Source: JBQTIY01 sp052387675 (lineage in GTDB: Bacteria > Planctomycetota > B15-G4). Taken from it: a stretch of DNA of 22,623 bases. The stretch's first letter is position 1. The number at the start of each line of letters is the position of its first letter. Below the pieces are notes generated by a model that made no database searches, had not been told where the DNA came from, and worked only from the letters and a program-made list of their open reading frames with translations. A program made the translations under genes and the position numbers. The stretch spans positions 1 through 22,623 of the forward strand of contig JBQTIY010000022.1 in assembly GCA_052387675.1 (NCBI GenBank), read 5' to 3'. Below are positions 14,734 to 22,048 of this stretch, piece by piece.

Positions 14734-15703
14734 ACGCCCCGAACACCTGGCCCGGCGCATTCCCGAGCGGGCGGCGAGCGGCCGGCCCGTCCCGCGGCTG
14801 ACCAGCGAGTCGCAAGTCGAGGCCATGATCTCGCTGCTCTCCGACTCCAGCGAATCGGTGGTGGAGAGTTGCCGGCGCGCCTTGCGCAGCCATGCCGAAC
14901 TGGCTGAGCCGCTGCTGCGTGACCGACTGACGCGCACGCAAGACGAGGAACACACCAGCGCCTACGCGGCGCTGCTCGATGTCGTCGGCGCACGCCACGA
15001 ACCGGCCGTCATCGCGCATCTGCGGCACAGCCCCGAACTCGAGCAGGGCAGCCTGCTCATCGGGCAGATGCTCGATGCGAGCGTGCCCGCGGCCAGCGTG
15101 AAGGCCGCCCTCGACGCACTCGCCGATCAAGTTTCAGCTGAACTCGCGCAGCCGCGCGATCCGGGCCGCCAGATGTCGGCGCTCGTCGAGGTGCTCGGCC
15201 GGCAGAGCGCCTTCCTGGGCGTGGAGTCCGACCGCGCCGACACGCTCGACGCCACCCTGCACGGCGTGATCCTGCGCCAGCGCGGCCTGCCGTTGCCCCT
15301 CTGCATTACTTGGGTGCTCGTTGCGCGCCGCCTGGAAATACCGCTGCGCGGACTGAACATGCCGGGCCACTTTCTGGTGCGCTTTGCGCCGGAAACGCTG
15401 CCTGTTCCGCCCGGCGAGGCGCGTGACGTTGCCGCTGAAGGGTCCTTGCAGGTCCTAGACCCCTTCCACCGCGGCCGGTCGGTGACGCCGCAGGACTGCA
15501 GGCGGCTCTTGTCCTCCGCGGGCCACGCCGAAGTGGATCCGCGTGTGCTCGATGCCAGCGATCGCGACATGCTGCTGCGCACGCTGCGCAATCTGGTCAT
15601 GATCGCTTCGCGCCGCCGTGACCGCGATCTGGCCGCGCGCTGCGCGCGCATCCTGAGCGTGGTCGATCCGGACACCGTGCGCAGCCGGAAGCGCACCCCA
15701 TGA
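14723..15703 (+). CDS. SirB1-like (transglutaminase-fold) protein
   Basis: A 326-residue cytoplasmic protein related to the SirB1/YchA family, a transglutaminase-like fold without established enzymatic function. The core is GLPLPLCITWVLVARRL at ~188-204, LNMPGHFLVRF at 211-221 and VLDPFHRGR at 245-253. C194, H216 and D247 fall where a Cys-His-Asp triad might lie, but whether they form one is inference. The N-terminal ~100 residues, including VESCRRALRSH and AEPLLRDRL, look like helical HEAT-type repeats, also seen in some SirB1-like proteins. The GTG start overlaps the hydrolase by 11 bases and the stop overlaps the regulator gene by four (ATGA). In this context it may be a conserved partner of the regulator, but no role is proven. 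Confidence 0.75.
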   Translation: MESERPEHLARRIPERAASGRPVPRLTSESQVEAMISLLSDSSESVVESCRRALRSHAELAEPLLRDRLTRTQDEEHTSAYAALLDVVGARHEPAVIAHLRHSPELEQGSLLIGQMLDASVPAASVKAALDALADQVSAELAQPRDPGRQMSALVEVLGRQSAFLGVESDRADTLDATLHGVILRQRGLPLPLCITWVLVARRLEIPLRGLNMPGHFLVRFAPETLPVPPGEARDVAAEGSLQVLDPFHRGRSVTPQDCRRLLSSAGHAEVDPRVLDASDRDMLLRTLRNLVMIASRRRDRDLAARCARILSVVDPDTVRSRKRTP

Positions 15704-16857
15704 GTGCACGCATTCTGCTCATGTGCGCCAGCGACCCGCGGCGGCGGCTGCTTGAGGACTTGCTCGCCGATGCGCGCACCGTCGTGCGGCCGCTCGGCAG
15801 CGGCGCGGCGGACGTGCCCTGGTCGGGGCCCGCCCCCGATCTGCTCGTGCTGGGCGCCTTCGGTCGCACCGGCGATGCCGTGGCGGTGGCGCAGGTGGCC
15901 CTCGCGGCCGAGGCCAATCTTTCCGTGCTCGTCGTGGACGAGGCCGAGAATTGGCCGCAGGCGCTGCTCGGCCGGGCCGGCCTGGCCGTGGTCAGTCTGC
16001 AAGCGCGTGGCGGCTTCCAGGCGGCGCGCGAGCGACTGCTGGAGCGGCGCCGGCTCTTGCGCGAAGTCGCCGACCGCCGCACCGAGCCGCGCGATGCCTT
16101 GGCTGCCGAGGCGCTGCTCGGCGACGTGCCCGCCGTGCGCGAGATGCGCCTCTTGCTGGAGCGGGCCGCCGAACGACACGCGCCGGTCGTGCTGGCCGGC
16201 GAGCCCGGCACGCTGCGCCGGCGCCTGCTGCGGCATGTGCTGCGCACCGAAGAGGATCTCCGCGTGGACAGCGAACTGCTGCTCGTCGAGGACGTGGACG
16301 AGCTGCCGCCGCCCAAGCAGGGCGCGCTGCTGCGCTTCATGGAGCAGGGCCGGCGCATCGTGGCCACTGCGACACCGCGCTTTCGCGAACGCATGCGCGA
16401 CGGCCAGTTGCGCAACGACCTGTACTACAAACTGGGCGGACAGGCCGTGGAAGTCGTGCCGCTGCGCAAGCGCCTGGGCGACCTCGAGCGCCTGGCGCGT
16501 GCGGCCGGGCTGGGGCCGGAGAGCAGTGCCGCACTGGCTCCCCTGCAGCGCTACGACTGGCCCGGCAATCTGCGCGAACTGGAACTCGTCGTGCAGCACG
16601 CTGCGCTGCTGGCCGGCGGCGGACCGGTGACACCAAGTCATCTGGCCTTGCCGGAAGACGCCCTGCGCCGGCTGGCGGGTGAGTCCTTCGTGCTGCGCCT
16701 GCCGCAGACCGGCGTGGCGCTCGCCGATGTCGAGAAGGAGGCCATCCGCCAGACCTTAGTGGCCTCGGACAGCAACATCACCGAGGCCGCCCGGCGCTTG
16801 GCCGTGGAGCGCGGCAAGTTGCGCTACCGGCTGCGGAAGTTCGGCCTGGGCCGCTGA
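15700..16857 (+). CDS. Degenerate NtrC-family (sigma-54 activator-like) regulator
   Basis: A 385-residue regulator-like protein. Residues 1-120 resemble a divergent receiver-type domain without a clear phosphoacceptor aspartate. Residues ~137-310 match the sigma-54 activator AAA+ domain but are shortened. The Walker A position reads GEPGT at 167-171 followed by LRRR, lacking the GK pair. The segment that should carry GAFTGA is absent, since the Walker B-like LLLVEDVDELP at 193-203 follows only ~22 residues later. The rest is recognisable: LRNDLYYKL at 237-245, VPLRKR at 253-258, YDWPGNLRELE at 285-295. A Fis-type helix-turn-helix occupies ~342-383 (DSNITEAARRLAV). It should bind DNA but probably cannot bind ATP well or contact sigma-54. 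It is the last gene of the operon and is translationally coupled by ATGA. Confidence 0.85.
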   Translation: MSARILLMCASDPRRRLLEDLLADARTVVRPLGSGAADVPWSGPAPDLLVLGAFGRTGDAVAVAQVALAAEANLSVLVVDEAENWPQALLGRAGLAVVSLQARGGFQAARERLLERRRLLREVADRRTEPRDALAAEALLGDVPAVREMRLLLERAAERHAPVVLAGEPGTLRRRLLRHVLRTEEDLRVDSELLLVEDVDELPPPKQGALLRFMEQGRRIVATATPRFRERMRDGQLRNDLYYKLGGQAVEVVPLRKRLGDLERLARAAGLGPESSAALAPLQRYDWPGNLRELELVVQHAALLAGGGPVTPSHLALPEDALRRLAGESFVLRLPQTGVALADVEKEAIRQTLVASDSNITEAARRLAVERGKLRYRLRKFGLGR

Positions 16858-16871
16858 GCGGCTTCGCTCAG
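16854..16871. terminator. Hairpin between convergent genes, stop codons in both arms
   Basis: CTGAGCG (16854-16860) and CGCTCAG (16865-16871) form a perfect 7-bp stem with a GCTT loop. One arm contains the stop of the plus-strand regulator, the other the stop of the minus-strand gene. It could end transcription in both directions, but neither strand shows a T run. Confidence 0.45.
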
Positions 16872-17695
16872 GGCTGCGTCGCGAGCGCGTCGCGAGCGCT
16901 GCGGTCGAGTCCCAGTTCGGCCAGGGCCAGAGCGCGCAGGTCGCGCAGCACCTCGCCATAGCCTTCGGGAGCGGTGAGGCGCAGCGCGTCCAGGCGGTGC
17001 AGCGCGGCGTCGACGAGCTGCAGCTCAAGCTCAGTCAGCGCCATGAGCAGTTCGGCGCCGGCAGCGCTGGGGCCGGCGAGCGCCCGCGCAGCGGCGAGGC
17101 GCTGCGCGCCGGCCGTCGCGGCCTCGCCGTCCAGGAGCTGGAAGTTGGCAACGTCCAAGAGGGCTTCGTCGCCGGCGTGCAGGGCGAGCAGGTAGCGTGA
17201 GCCGGGAATGAGCGCCGCTTGCCAGGGCGTGCGCGCGGTGCCCGGCGGCAGCGCGGTGCTGCCGGCTTCCATGGCCAGATCCAAGCAGGCCAGTTCCACT
17301 CGCAGTGGCACCGTCACCGCTTCACGCAGCACGAGTTCGGCGGGCGCGGTGAGCAGGTTGCCGCGCGGCGAAAGAATCGTGGGGCCGGCCGGCTCTTCCA
17401 GCAGAGTGTCGCCGCGCGAGGCGAGGCGCGCGACGGCCGGTTTGCGCTCCGCACGCGGCCAGAAGTTCTGGCCGGCGAGAGCCTCGGGCAGTTGGCCTGG
17501 CTCCGCCGCGGCCAGGCGCTCGAGCGCCTCTTCCACGCGGCCGGTCTGCAGCTCCTGCAGCAGGGCCGCTTGGTCGAAATCCTGATCGAGGAACAGAAAG
17601 AGGGCCAAGATCGCGGCGATGGCGGGCATGAGAAAGGGGCGCAACGCGCCGAGGCGGTTGGCCGGCGCTTCGGCGGGCAGACGCGGGCGCCTCAT
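16868..17695 (-). CDS. Membrane-anchored protein of unknown function
   Basis: A 275-residue protein I do not recognise. A basic N-terminus (MRRPR) is followed by one hydrophobic segment at ~20-36, fitting a signal anchor with the remainder outside the cytoplasm. Residues 40-64 look like a helical pair (AALLQELQTGRVEEALERLA). Residues ~106-188 look beta-rich, beginning TILSPRGN and with PGSRYLLALH at 164-173, reminiscent of Ig-like domains that begin with an SPRG-type turn. Residues ~190-275 are alanine/leucine-rich helices that may be TPR-like. Its start overlaps the stop of the homocysteine methyltransferase gene (ATGA), and it ends against the convergent regulator. It is probably co-expressed with the two upstream genes. 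The reading frame is well supported; the function is not. Confidence 0.65.
   Translation of the reverse strand: MRRPRLPAEAPANRLGALRPFLMPAIAAILALFLFLDQDFDQAALLQELQTGRVEEALERLAAAEPGQLPEALAGQNFWPRAERKPAVARLASRGDTLLEEPAGPTILSPRGNLLTAPAELVLREAVTVPLRVELACLDLAMEAGSTALPPGTARTPWQAALIPGSRYLLALHAGDEALLDVANFQLLDGEAATAGAQRLAAARALAGPSAAGAELLMALTELELQLVDAALHRLDALRLTAPEGYGEVLRDLRALALAELGLDRSARDALATQP
16876..16897. repeat. 11-base tandem repeat, two exact copies
   Basis: GCGTCGCGAGC occurs twice in direct succession within the last codons of the unrecognised minus-strand gene. Because 11 is not a multiple of three the copies are read in different frames, so it looks like recent slippage near the gene end. 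Confidence 0.7.
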
Positions 17696-18528
17696 CGCAG
17701 CGCCTCGGCCATGAGTTCGAGTTCGTCGGGGCCGGTGCCGCAGCAGCCGCCGAGAAAGCGCACGCCGCGCAGCCGCGCGGCCCGCGCGAAGGCGGCCATG
17801 ACATTGCTGTCCTGCGGATCGTCGGGCAGGCCGGTGCTCGGCTTGAGCCAGCGCGGCAAGGTGGGCAGGTCGAGCGCTTGGCGCAGGGCATCGTGCGGGC
17901 CGCGGCAGCAGTTCAGGCCGAAGAGCACCTCGCTGGGCGCGACGAGGGCGGCGATCTCTTCCACGCGCCGGCGATCCGGGCGGCTTCCGTCGGTGGTCGT
18001 GGCGCAGAGCACGGCGGGCACCGGCGCTGCGGCGCGGTCGAGCAGATCGAGTGCGGTCTGAGCTTCGGCCGGCTGATTGCAGGTCTCGAAGACGAAGAAG
18101 TCGGCGCCGGCCTCGACCAGGGCGCGCAGCAGCGCCGGCGCGGTGTCGACGAGGCCGGATGTGGCGCCGCCGGAGGCCGCGCCGCCCGTACTCTCGACGA
18201 GGCCGCTGGTGGAGAGTGAGGCTCCTACACGAAGACCCGCAGGTGCGGCGTCTCGTGCGAGTTGCACGCCGGCGACGGCGGCCCGGCGCCGCTCGTCACC
18301 AGTCAGCGGGCCCGGTGCGAGTGCTGCGAAGCTGTTGGCGAGCAGCACCTGAGCGCCGGCCTGCACGGCGGCCGTGTGCACGGCGGCCACCTGCGCCGGC
18401 GCCAGCAGATTGGCCTCCAGCGTGGACCGCTCGCGCGGCCAGCCGGCGGCCCACAGCGCCGTGCCCAGGGCGCCGTCGAGCAGCACGGGCTCCTCACCGG
18501 GGAACAGCGAGTCGAGACTGCGCGCCAT
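17692..18528 (-). CDS. Homocysteine S-methyltransferase family protein
   Basis: A 278-residue zinc-dependent methyltransferase of the MmuM/BHMT/MetH N-terminal domain family, which methylates homocysteine to methionine using S-methylmethionine, SAM, betaine or another donor. Visible motifs are LLDGALGTAL at 16-25, LANSF at 63-67, FETC at 147-150, GLNCC at 204-208 and GGCCG at 260-264. The zinc-binding cysteines should be C207, C262 and C263. A low-complexity glycine/serine loop (~104-127) contains a repeated TSGLV motif. It is a stand-alone domain; no pterin- or cobalamin-binding domain follows. It starts 14 bases after the aminopeptidase stop, without a clear ribosome binding site, and overlaps the next gene by four bases. 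The methyl donor cannot be read from the sequence. Confidence 0.9.
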   Translation of the reverse strand: MARSLDSLFPGEEPVLLDGALGTALWAAGWPRERSTLEANLLAPAQVAAVHTAAVQAGAQVLLANSFAALAPGPLTGDERRRAAVAGVQLARDAAPAGLRVGASLSTSGLVESTGGAASGGATSGLVDTAPALLRALVEAGADFFVFETCNQPAEAQTALDLLDRAAAPVPAVLCATTTDGSRPDRRRVEEIAALVAPSEVLFGLNCCRGPHDALRQALDLPTLPRWLKPSTGLPDDPQDSNVMAAFARAARLRGVRFLGGCCGTGPDELELMAEALR

Positions 18529-18542
18529 GCGGCTTGCGGCGC

Positions 18543-21092
18543 CTAGCGCAGCCGCTGCAGGGCGCTGTCGAGTGCGCCGAGCACCAGGCTGTCGATCTCG
18601 ATCGCGCGGCGCGCCTCCAGCGCGAGCCGAGCGCTCGGGTCGCCGCGCTGCGCGAGGGCCGTGGCCGCCGCCGCGCGCACCTTATGGCTGCGGTCGTAGA
18701 GGGCTTCGCTCAACTGCCGGTCGATCACGAAGTCCAGTTCGGCTCGCCGCCCAAGCCCCAGCAGGGCCGCCTCGCGCACACCCGGCTCCAGCTCGGTGCG
18801 CGCGGCCGCGAGCAGAAAGGGGACTGCCCGCGGCTCGAACTCCATGTCGGCCACGATCCGGAGGATGTCGCGGTCGAGGCGCGACTTGCTAGTGCGCTCG
18901 GCCAAGTCTGTGCAGAGCCGGAACGTGCCCGGATAGCCGCGCTCAGCGAGCGAAGCCAGAGCAGCGGCCGCGACGGAGGCATTGGGGTCCTCAAGCGCCG
19001 CGGTGAGCGCCGGCAGCACGCTGTCGTCGCCACGCACGCCCAGGCCCTGGGCGGCTGTCTCGCGCAGACGCGCATCAGGATGCTTCATGAGCACCTTGAG
19101 CTGAGTGACGAGCCGCTGCTCGAGCGTGGACTCCTCGCGGCTGCCGCCGGGGGCAGCCCGGTGCGCTTCGTCGCCGTCAGTGAAGTCGACCAAGGCACGC
19201 AGCGCCGTGGCGCGCACGGCCGAGAGTGAGTCGCCCCGCGCGGCTTGGCACAGATCTTCGAAGGTGTCGCCGACGATGCTCCAGTCGCCGAGCAGGCCGT
19301 CGCGCACATCGGCCTCGGCGGCGAACCACTCCGCGGCGAGCAGGCGCGTCACGCCATCGCGCGCCTGAAGCTGCTTGCGCCACATGGCCTCGCTCTGCAC
19401 GAAGTCGAACTCGCCAGGCACGCTGGTGTGCGCATCAAAGCGCACCCAATCGAGCCGGCCCTGGCCGGGCAGCGGGAAAATGGCATCCATTTGGTCGAGC
19501 TCCAGGCGCGCCTCCTGCTCGACGCCGCCGCGCGACCAGACCACGGTGACCGGCAGCTCGAAGACCGGGCGCCAGCCCAGCTCGCCCTGTGTCTGGCGAA
19601 TGCGCAAGCCCACGGCCAGTTCGGGCTCCTCCGCGGTGCGGCCGTCGACGTCCGTCAGGCGCAGCCAAAAATGCGGCACGCCGATGCCATGCACCCACTG
19701 CTCGAAGAAGCGGGCCAGAGACTGACCGCTCTCGGCCTCCAGCGCGGCCTGCAAATCGGCGCTGACCACCAGGCCGGCTTCGTGCTCGCGCACATAGCGA
19801 GCGACGCCGCGCTGCATGACTTGCGGCCCGAGGACTTCCGTGAGCAATGCCAGACGCGCCGCGCCGCCGGCGTAGCTGTGCGCGTCGAACATGTCGTCCG
19901 GCGTGGCATAGCGCGACCAGCTCAGGGGCCGGGCGGCGGCGCGCGTGGCCTGCGCGGTCTCGCGCAGATAGGCCAGCAGCGCCACGCGGCCCTCGTCGCG
20001 TCCGCGCAAGGCTTCCAGGCAGAGGATCTCGCCCCAGGTCGCAAAGCCCTCGTGCAGCCAGAGGTCATTCCAGTCGCGCGCGCCGACCAGATCGCCAAAC
20101 CACATGTGAGCCGCTTCGTGCGCCACGAGATCAAAGCTGTCCACTTGCGGCTCGTCGGCCGGGTCGTGCACGGTCTCGTGGTAGAGCGTCGTCGCGGAGA
20201 TGTTCTCCATGCCGCCCGCCACGAACTCGCGCACGCAGGCCTGGGCGTACTTGGGGTAGGGGTAGGCGCGGCCGGTCCAGGACTCGAAGATCGCCAGCAT
20301 TTCCGGCGTCTCGGCCAGATTGGTCAGCGCCCAGGGCATAACGGGCGCCTCGGCCAGCACCGGCAGGGGCACGCTGCCGCCAGGCAGTTCGGCCTGCGCC
20401 AGTCCGCCGGAAACCAAAGTCAGCAGCGAGATGGCGTGCGGCGTGTCCATGCGCCAGGTGTCGGTGCGCCGGCCGCCGCCGGGCCGCACGGAAGCCGTGC
20501 GCGTGCCAGCGGCCAGCGTCACGAAGCTGTCGTCCACGGTGGCGCTCAGCTCGTGCGTGGCGCGGTCGTTGAGGCGATCCCAGCAGGGAATCCAGTGGCG
20601 CGTCTCGTGCGTCTGGCCCTGCGTCCAGATCTGCCAAGGGCCTGTGCCCGTGGGCGGCAGGATGTAAAGGCCGCGGCGCGGATAGCAGGTGTAGCGAATG
20701 CCGACGACGGCCTGCTCGCCGGGCGGCAGCGGCCGAGCGAGCGTGATGAGCAGCCGGCCAGGCTGCACGCTGAAGGCTAGGTCGCGACCGCTGTCATCGC
20801 TCACGCCCTCGACGGACAGTTCGACGGCGTCGAGTTCGATCTGCCGGACCGGCTCTCCGGGCAGCGCCGCAAACCTGATCTCCACGAAGCCCTGCACCTG
20901 GCCAGCGCGGTGGTCGATGTCTACTGAGATGTCGTAGTGCAGGATGTCCACCAGGGGCTCGCGCGACTCCACTGGGGGCACGCTGCCGCGCGTCGCGGTG
21001 GTGCCGGCCGCGCAGGCCGGGAGTGCCACCGCTACGACGAGGGCCAGGGCTGCGCAGCGCAGCGAATGGAACGGAAGGCGGAGGCTCAACAT
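18543..21092 (-). CDS. M1 family zinc aminopeptidase, probable lipoprotein, with C-terminal HEAT repeats
   Basis: An 849-residue gluzincin aminopeptidase that should trim N-terminal residues from peptides. The N-terminus has a signal sequence ending LPAC, a plausible lipobox, so it is probably an exported lipoprotein. The exopeptidase motif is GGMEN at 293-297, the zinc site HEAAH is at 325-329 with third ligand E348 in WLHEGFATW, and the transition-state tyrosine is probably Y407 in HSYAGGA. About residues 640-849 are HEAT-like helical repeats (DARLRETAAQGLG, NASVAAAALASLAERG, HKVRAAAATALAQRGD) in place of the usual ERAP1-C-type domain. The frame is open upstream to 21191, but 21092 is chosen because it begins the signal peptide. 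It heads a three-gene minus-strand operon and diverges from clpS. Confidence 0.93.
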   Translation of the reverse strand: MLSLRLPFHSLRCAALALVVAVALPACAAGTTATRGSVPPVESREPLVDILHYDISVDIDHRAGQVQGFVEIRFAALPGEPVRQIELDAVELSVEGVSDDSGRDLAFSVQPGRLLITLARPLPPGEQAVVGIRYTCYPRRGLYILPPTGTGPWQIWTQGQTHETRHWIPCWDRLNDRATHELSATVDDSFVTLAAGTRTASVRPGGGRRTDTWRMDTPHAISLLTLVSGGLAQAELPGGSVPLPVLAEAPVMPWALTNLAETPEMLAIFESWTGRAYPYPKYAQACVREFVAGGMENISATTLYHETVHDPADEPQVDSFDLVAHEAAHMWFGDLVGARDWNDLWLHEGFATWGEILCLEALRGRDEGRVALLAYLRETAQATRAAARPLSWSRYATPDDMFDAHSYAGGAARLALLTEVLGPQVMQRGVARYVREHEAGLVVSADLQAALEAESGQSLARFFEQWVHGIGVPHFWLRLTDVDGRTAEEPELAVGLRIRQTQGELGWRPVFELPVTVVWSRGGVEQEARLELDQMDAIFPLPGQGRLDWVRFDAHTSVPGEFDFVQSEAMWRKQLQARDGVTRLLAAEWFAAEADVRDGLLGDWSIVGDTFEDLCQAARGDSLSAVRATALRALVDFTDGDEAHRAAPGGSREESTLEQRLVTQLKVLMKHPDARLRETAAQGLGVRGDDSVLPALTAALEDPNASVAAAALASLAERGYPGTFRLCTDLAERTSKSRLDRDILRIVADMEFEPRAVPFLLAAARTELEPGVREAALLGLGRRAELDFVIDRQLSEALYDRSHKVRAAAATALAQRGDPSARLALEARRAIEIDSLVLGALDSALQRLR

Positions 21093-21144
21093 GCTGGCGA
21101 TTCCAGGGCGGCGGTGAGGGGTGGCCCGAACTCTGAGGCGGCGG

Positions 21145-21150
21145 ATTATA
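21145..21150 (-). promoter_or_regulatory. Perfect -10 hexamer for the M1 aminopeptidase operon
   Basis: On the minus strand this is TATAAT, a perfect -10 box in otherwise very GC-rich DNA. It lies 52 bases before the ATG at 21092, giving a leader of about 45 bases. The -35 region is weak. Confidence 0.5.
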
Positions 21151-21195
21151 GGCAGCGGCTGCCCGCCTCCGGCGCGGCGCGTCCGTGGCACGCGT

Positions 21196-21201
21196 TATGC
21201 T
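21196..21201 (+). promoter_or_regulatory. TANNNT element, possible leaderless promoter of clpS
   Basis: TATGCT, 4 of 6 matches to the -10 consensus, ends 8 bases before the ATG at 21210. The bases between are pyrimidine-rich, with no Shine-Dalgarno sequence, which fits transcription starting at or near the ATG. It is back-to-back with the TATAAT of the aminopeptidase gene. Confidence 0.4.
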
Positions 21202-21209
21202 CCCTCCGC

Positions 21210-21539
21210 ATGCCGGCCCGCACCATGAACCAGCGAGAAACGCAGTCCGAGGCGCGGCCGGTCGTCCAGGAGGAGACCAAGACGGTCACCTCGCTCGGCG
21301 CACCCTGGAACGTGGTCGTCTGGGATGACCCGATCAATCTCATGAGCTACGTGGTCTATGTCTTCCAGAAGCTCTTCGGCTTCACGCAGCAGGACGCCAC
21401 GCGCCACATGCTCGAGGTGCACAACGACGGCAAGTCCGTGGTGGCCACCGTGGACCGCGAGAAGGGCGAGTACTTCGTGACCCGCCTGCACGCCTACGGC
21501 CTGCAGGCCACGCTCCAGCGCGGCGGCGTCGAGTCCTGA
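21210..21539 (+). CDS. clpS: ATP-dependent Clp protease adaptor ClpS
   Basis: ClpS recognises proteins with destabilising N-terminal residues and hands them to the ClpA or ClpC unfoldase of the ClpP protease. The protein has 109 residues. A variable ~30-residue N-terminal tail is followed by the core with WDDPINLMSYV at 38-48, FQKLFGF at 52-58, the VHNDGK segment at 70-75 and RLHAYGLQATL at 92-102. D39, D40 and H71 line the expected N-degron pocket, and M45 sits near the gatekeeper position. The VVWDDPxNLMSYVxYVFQKLFG wording resembles actinobacterial ClpS more than the E. coli form. The ATG at 21210 is preferred; 21225 is an in-frame alternative. The next gene overlaps it by one base. No clpA or clpC is in the window. 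Confidence 0.95.
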   Translation: MPARTMNQRETQSEARPVVQEETKTVTSLGAPWNVVVWDDPINLMSYVVYVFQKLFGFTQQDATRHMLEVHNDGKSVVATVDREKGEYFVTRLHAYGLQATLQRGGVES

Positions 21540-22048
21540 TGGCGCGCGTGGTGCTGAGTCACCGCGACGGCGCTCCGCACTGGACGCTGCGGCTGCCCAA
21601 GCTCGAGGCCGAACTGGTCAACTCGCTGCCGGCCCGCCTGGAAGACGTGCTGACGCATCCGGCTCGCAACCGGCCGATCATCGACCGGCTCTTTCCGGCC
21701 AGTTACGACGACCCCGCGCAGCAGGCCCTGCACCGCAACTTGCTCGGCGCCTCGCTGCTGGAGTCGCGCGGCAATCTGTTGCGCGAGATCAAGGCCAGCC
21801 TGGCGGCCGCGCGCCGGCCGCGCGATGGACTGCAGCTCGAGCTCGATGCCGCCGGCGTCGATCTCTGGCTGCGTTTCCTCAACGATCTGCGGCTGATCTT
21901 TGCCACGCAGCTCGGCCTCGACAAGAGTCCCAGCGAGATCGAGATCAAGGCGGAGGATCCGCTGGCCTTCGAGCACACGCTGCTGGTTTATCTCGGCGGG
22001 CTCGAGGCCGTGCTCGTCGAAGCGATCAGTGGTCCGCCGCCGGCGTGA
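21539..22048 (+). CDS. DUF2017-like protein encoded with clpS
   Basis: A 169-residue soluble, mostly helical protein. RLFPASYDDPAQQALHR at 50-66 and WLRFLNDLRLIFATQLGL at 110-127 match, from memory, the two conserved blocks of DUF2017, a family known chiefly from Actinobacteria where the gene lies directly after clpS. Its start overlaps the clpS stop by one base (TGATG), so the two are translationally coupled. The biochemical function is unknown; a role in ClpS-dependent proteolysis is inferred from position only. The last 23 bases overlap the 3' end of the convergent membrane-protein gene. Confidence 0.75.
   Translation: MARVVLSHRDGAPHWTLRLPKLEAELVNSLPARLEDVLTHPARNRPIIDRLFPASYDDPAQQALHRNLLGASLLESRGNLLREIKASLAAARRPRDGLQLELDAAGVDLWLRFLNDLRLIFATQLGLDKSPSEIEIKAEDPLAFEHTLLVYLGGLEAVLVEAISGPPPA

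Noticed and set aside
19245..20780. 511-codon plus-strand open frame within the M1 aminopeptidase gene
   Set aside because: No recognisable domain. The minus-strand frame has GGMEN and HEAAH...E in correct spacing.
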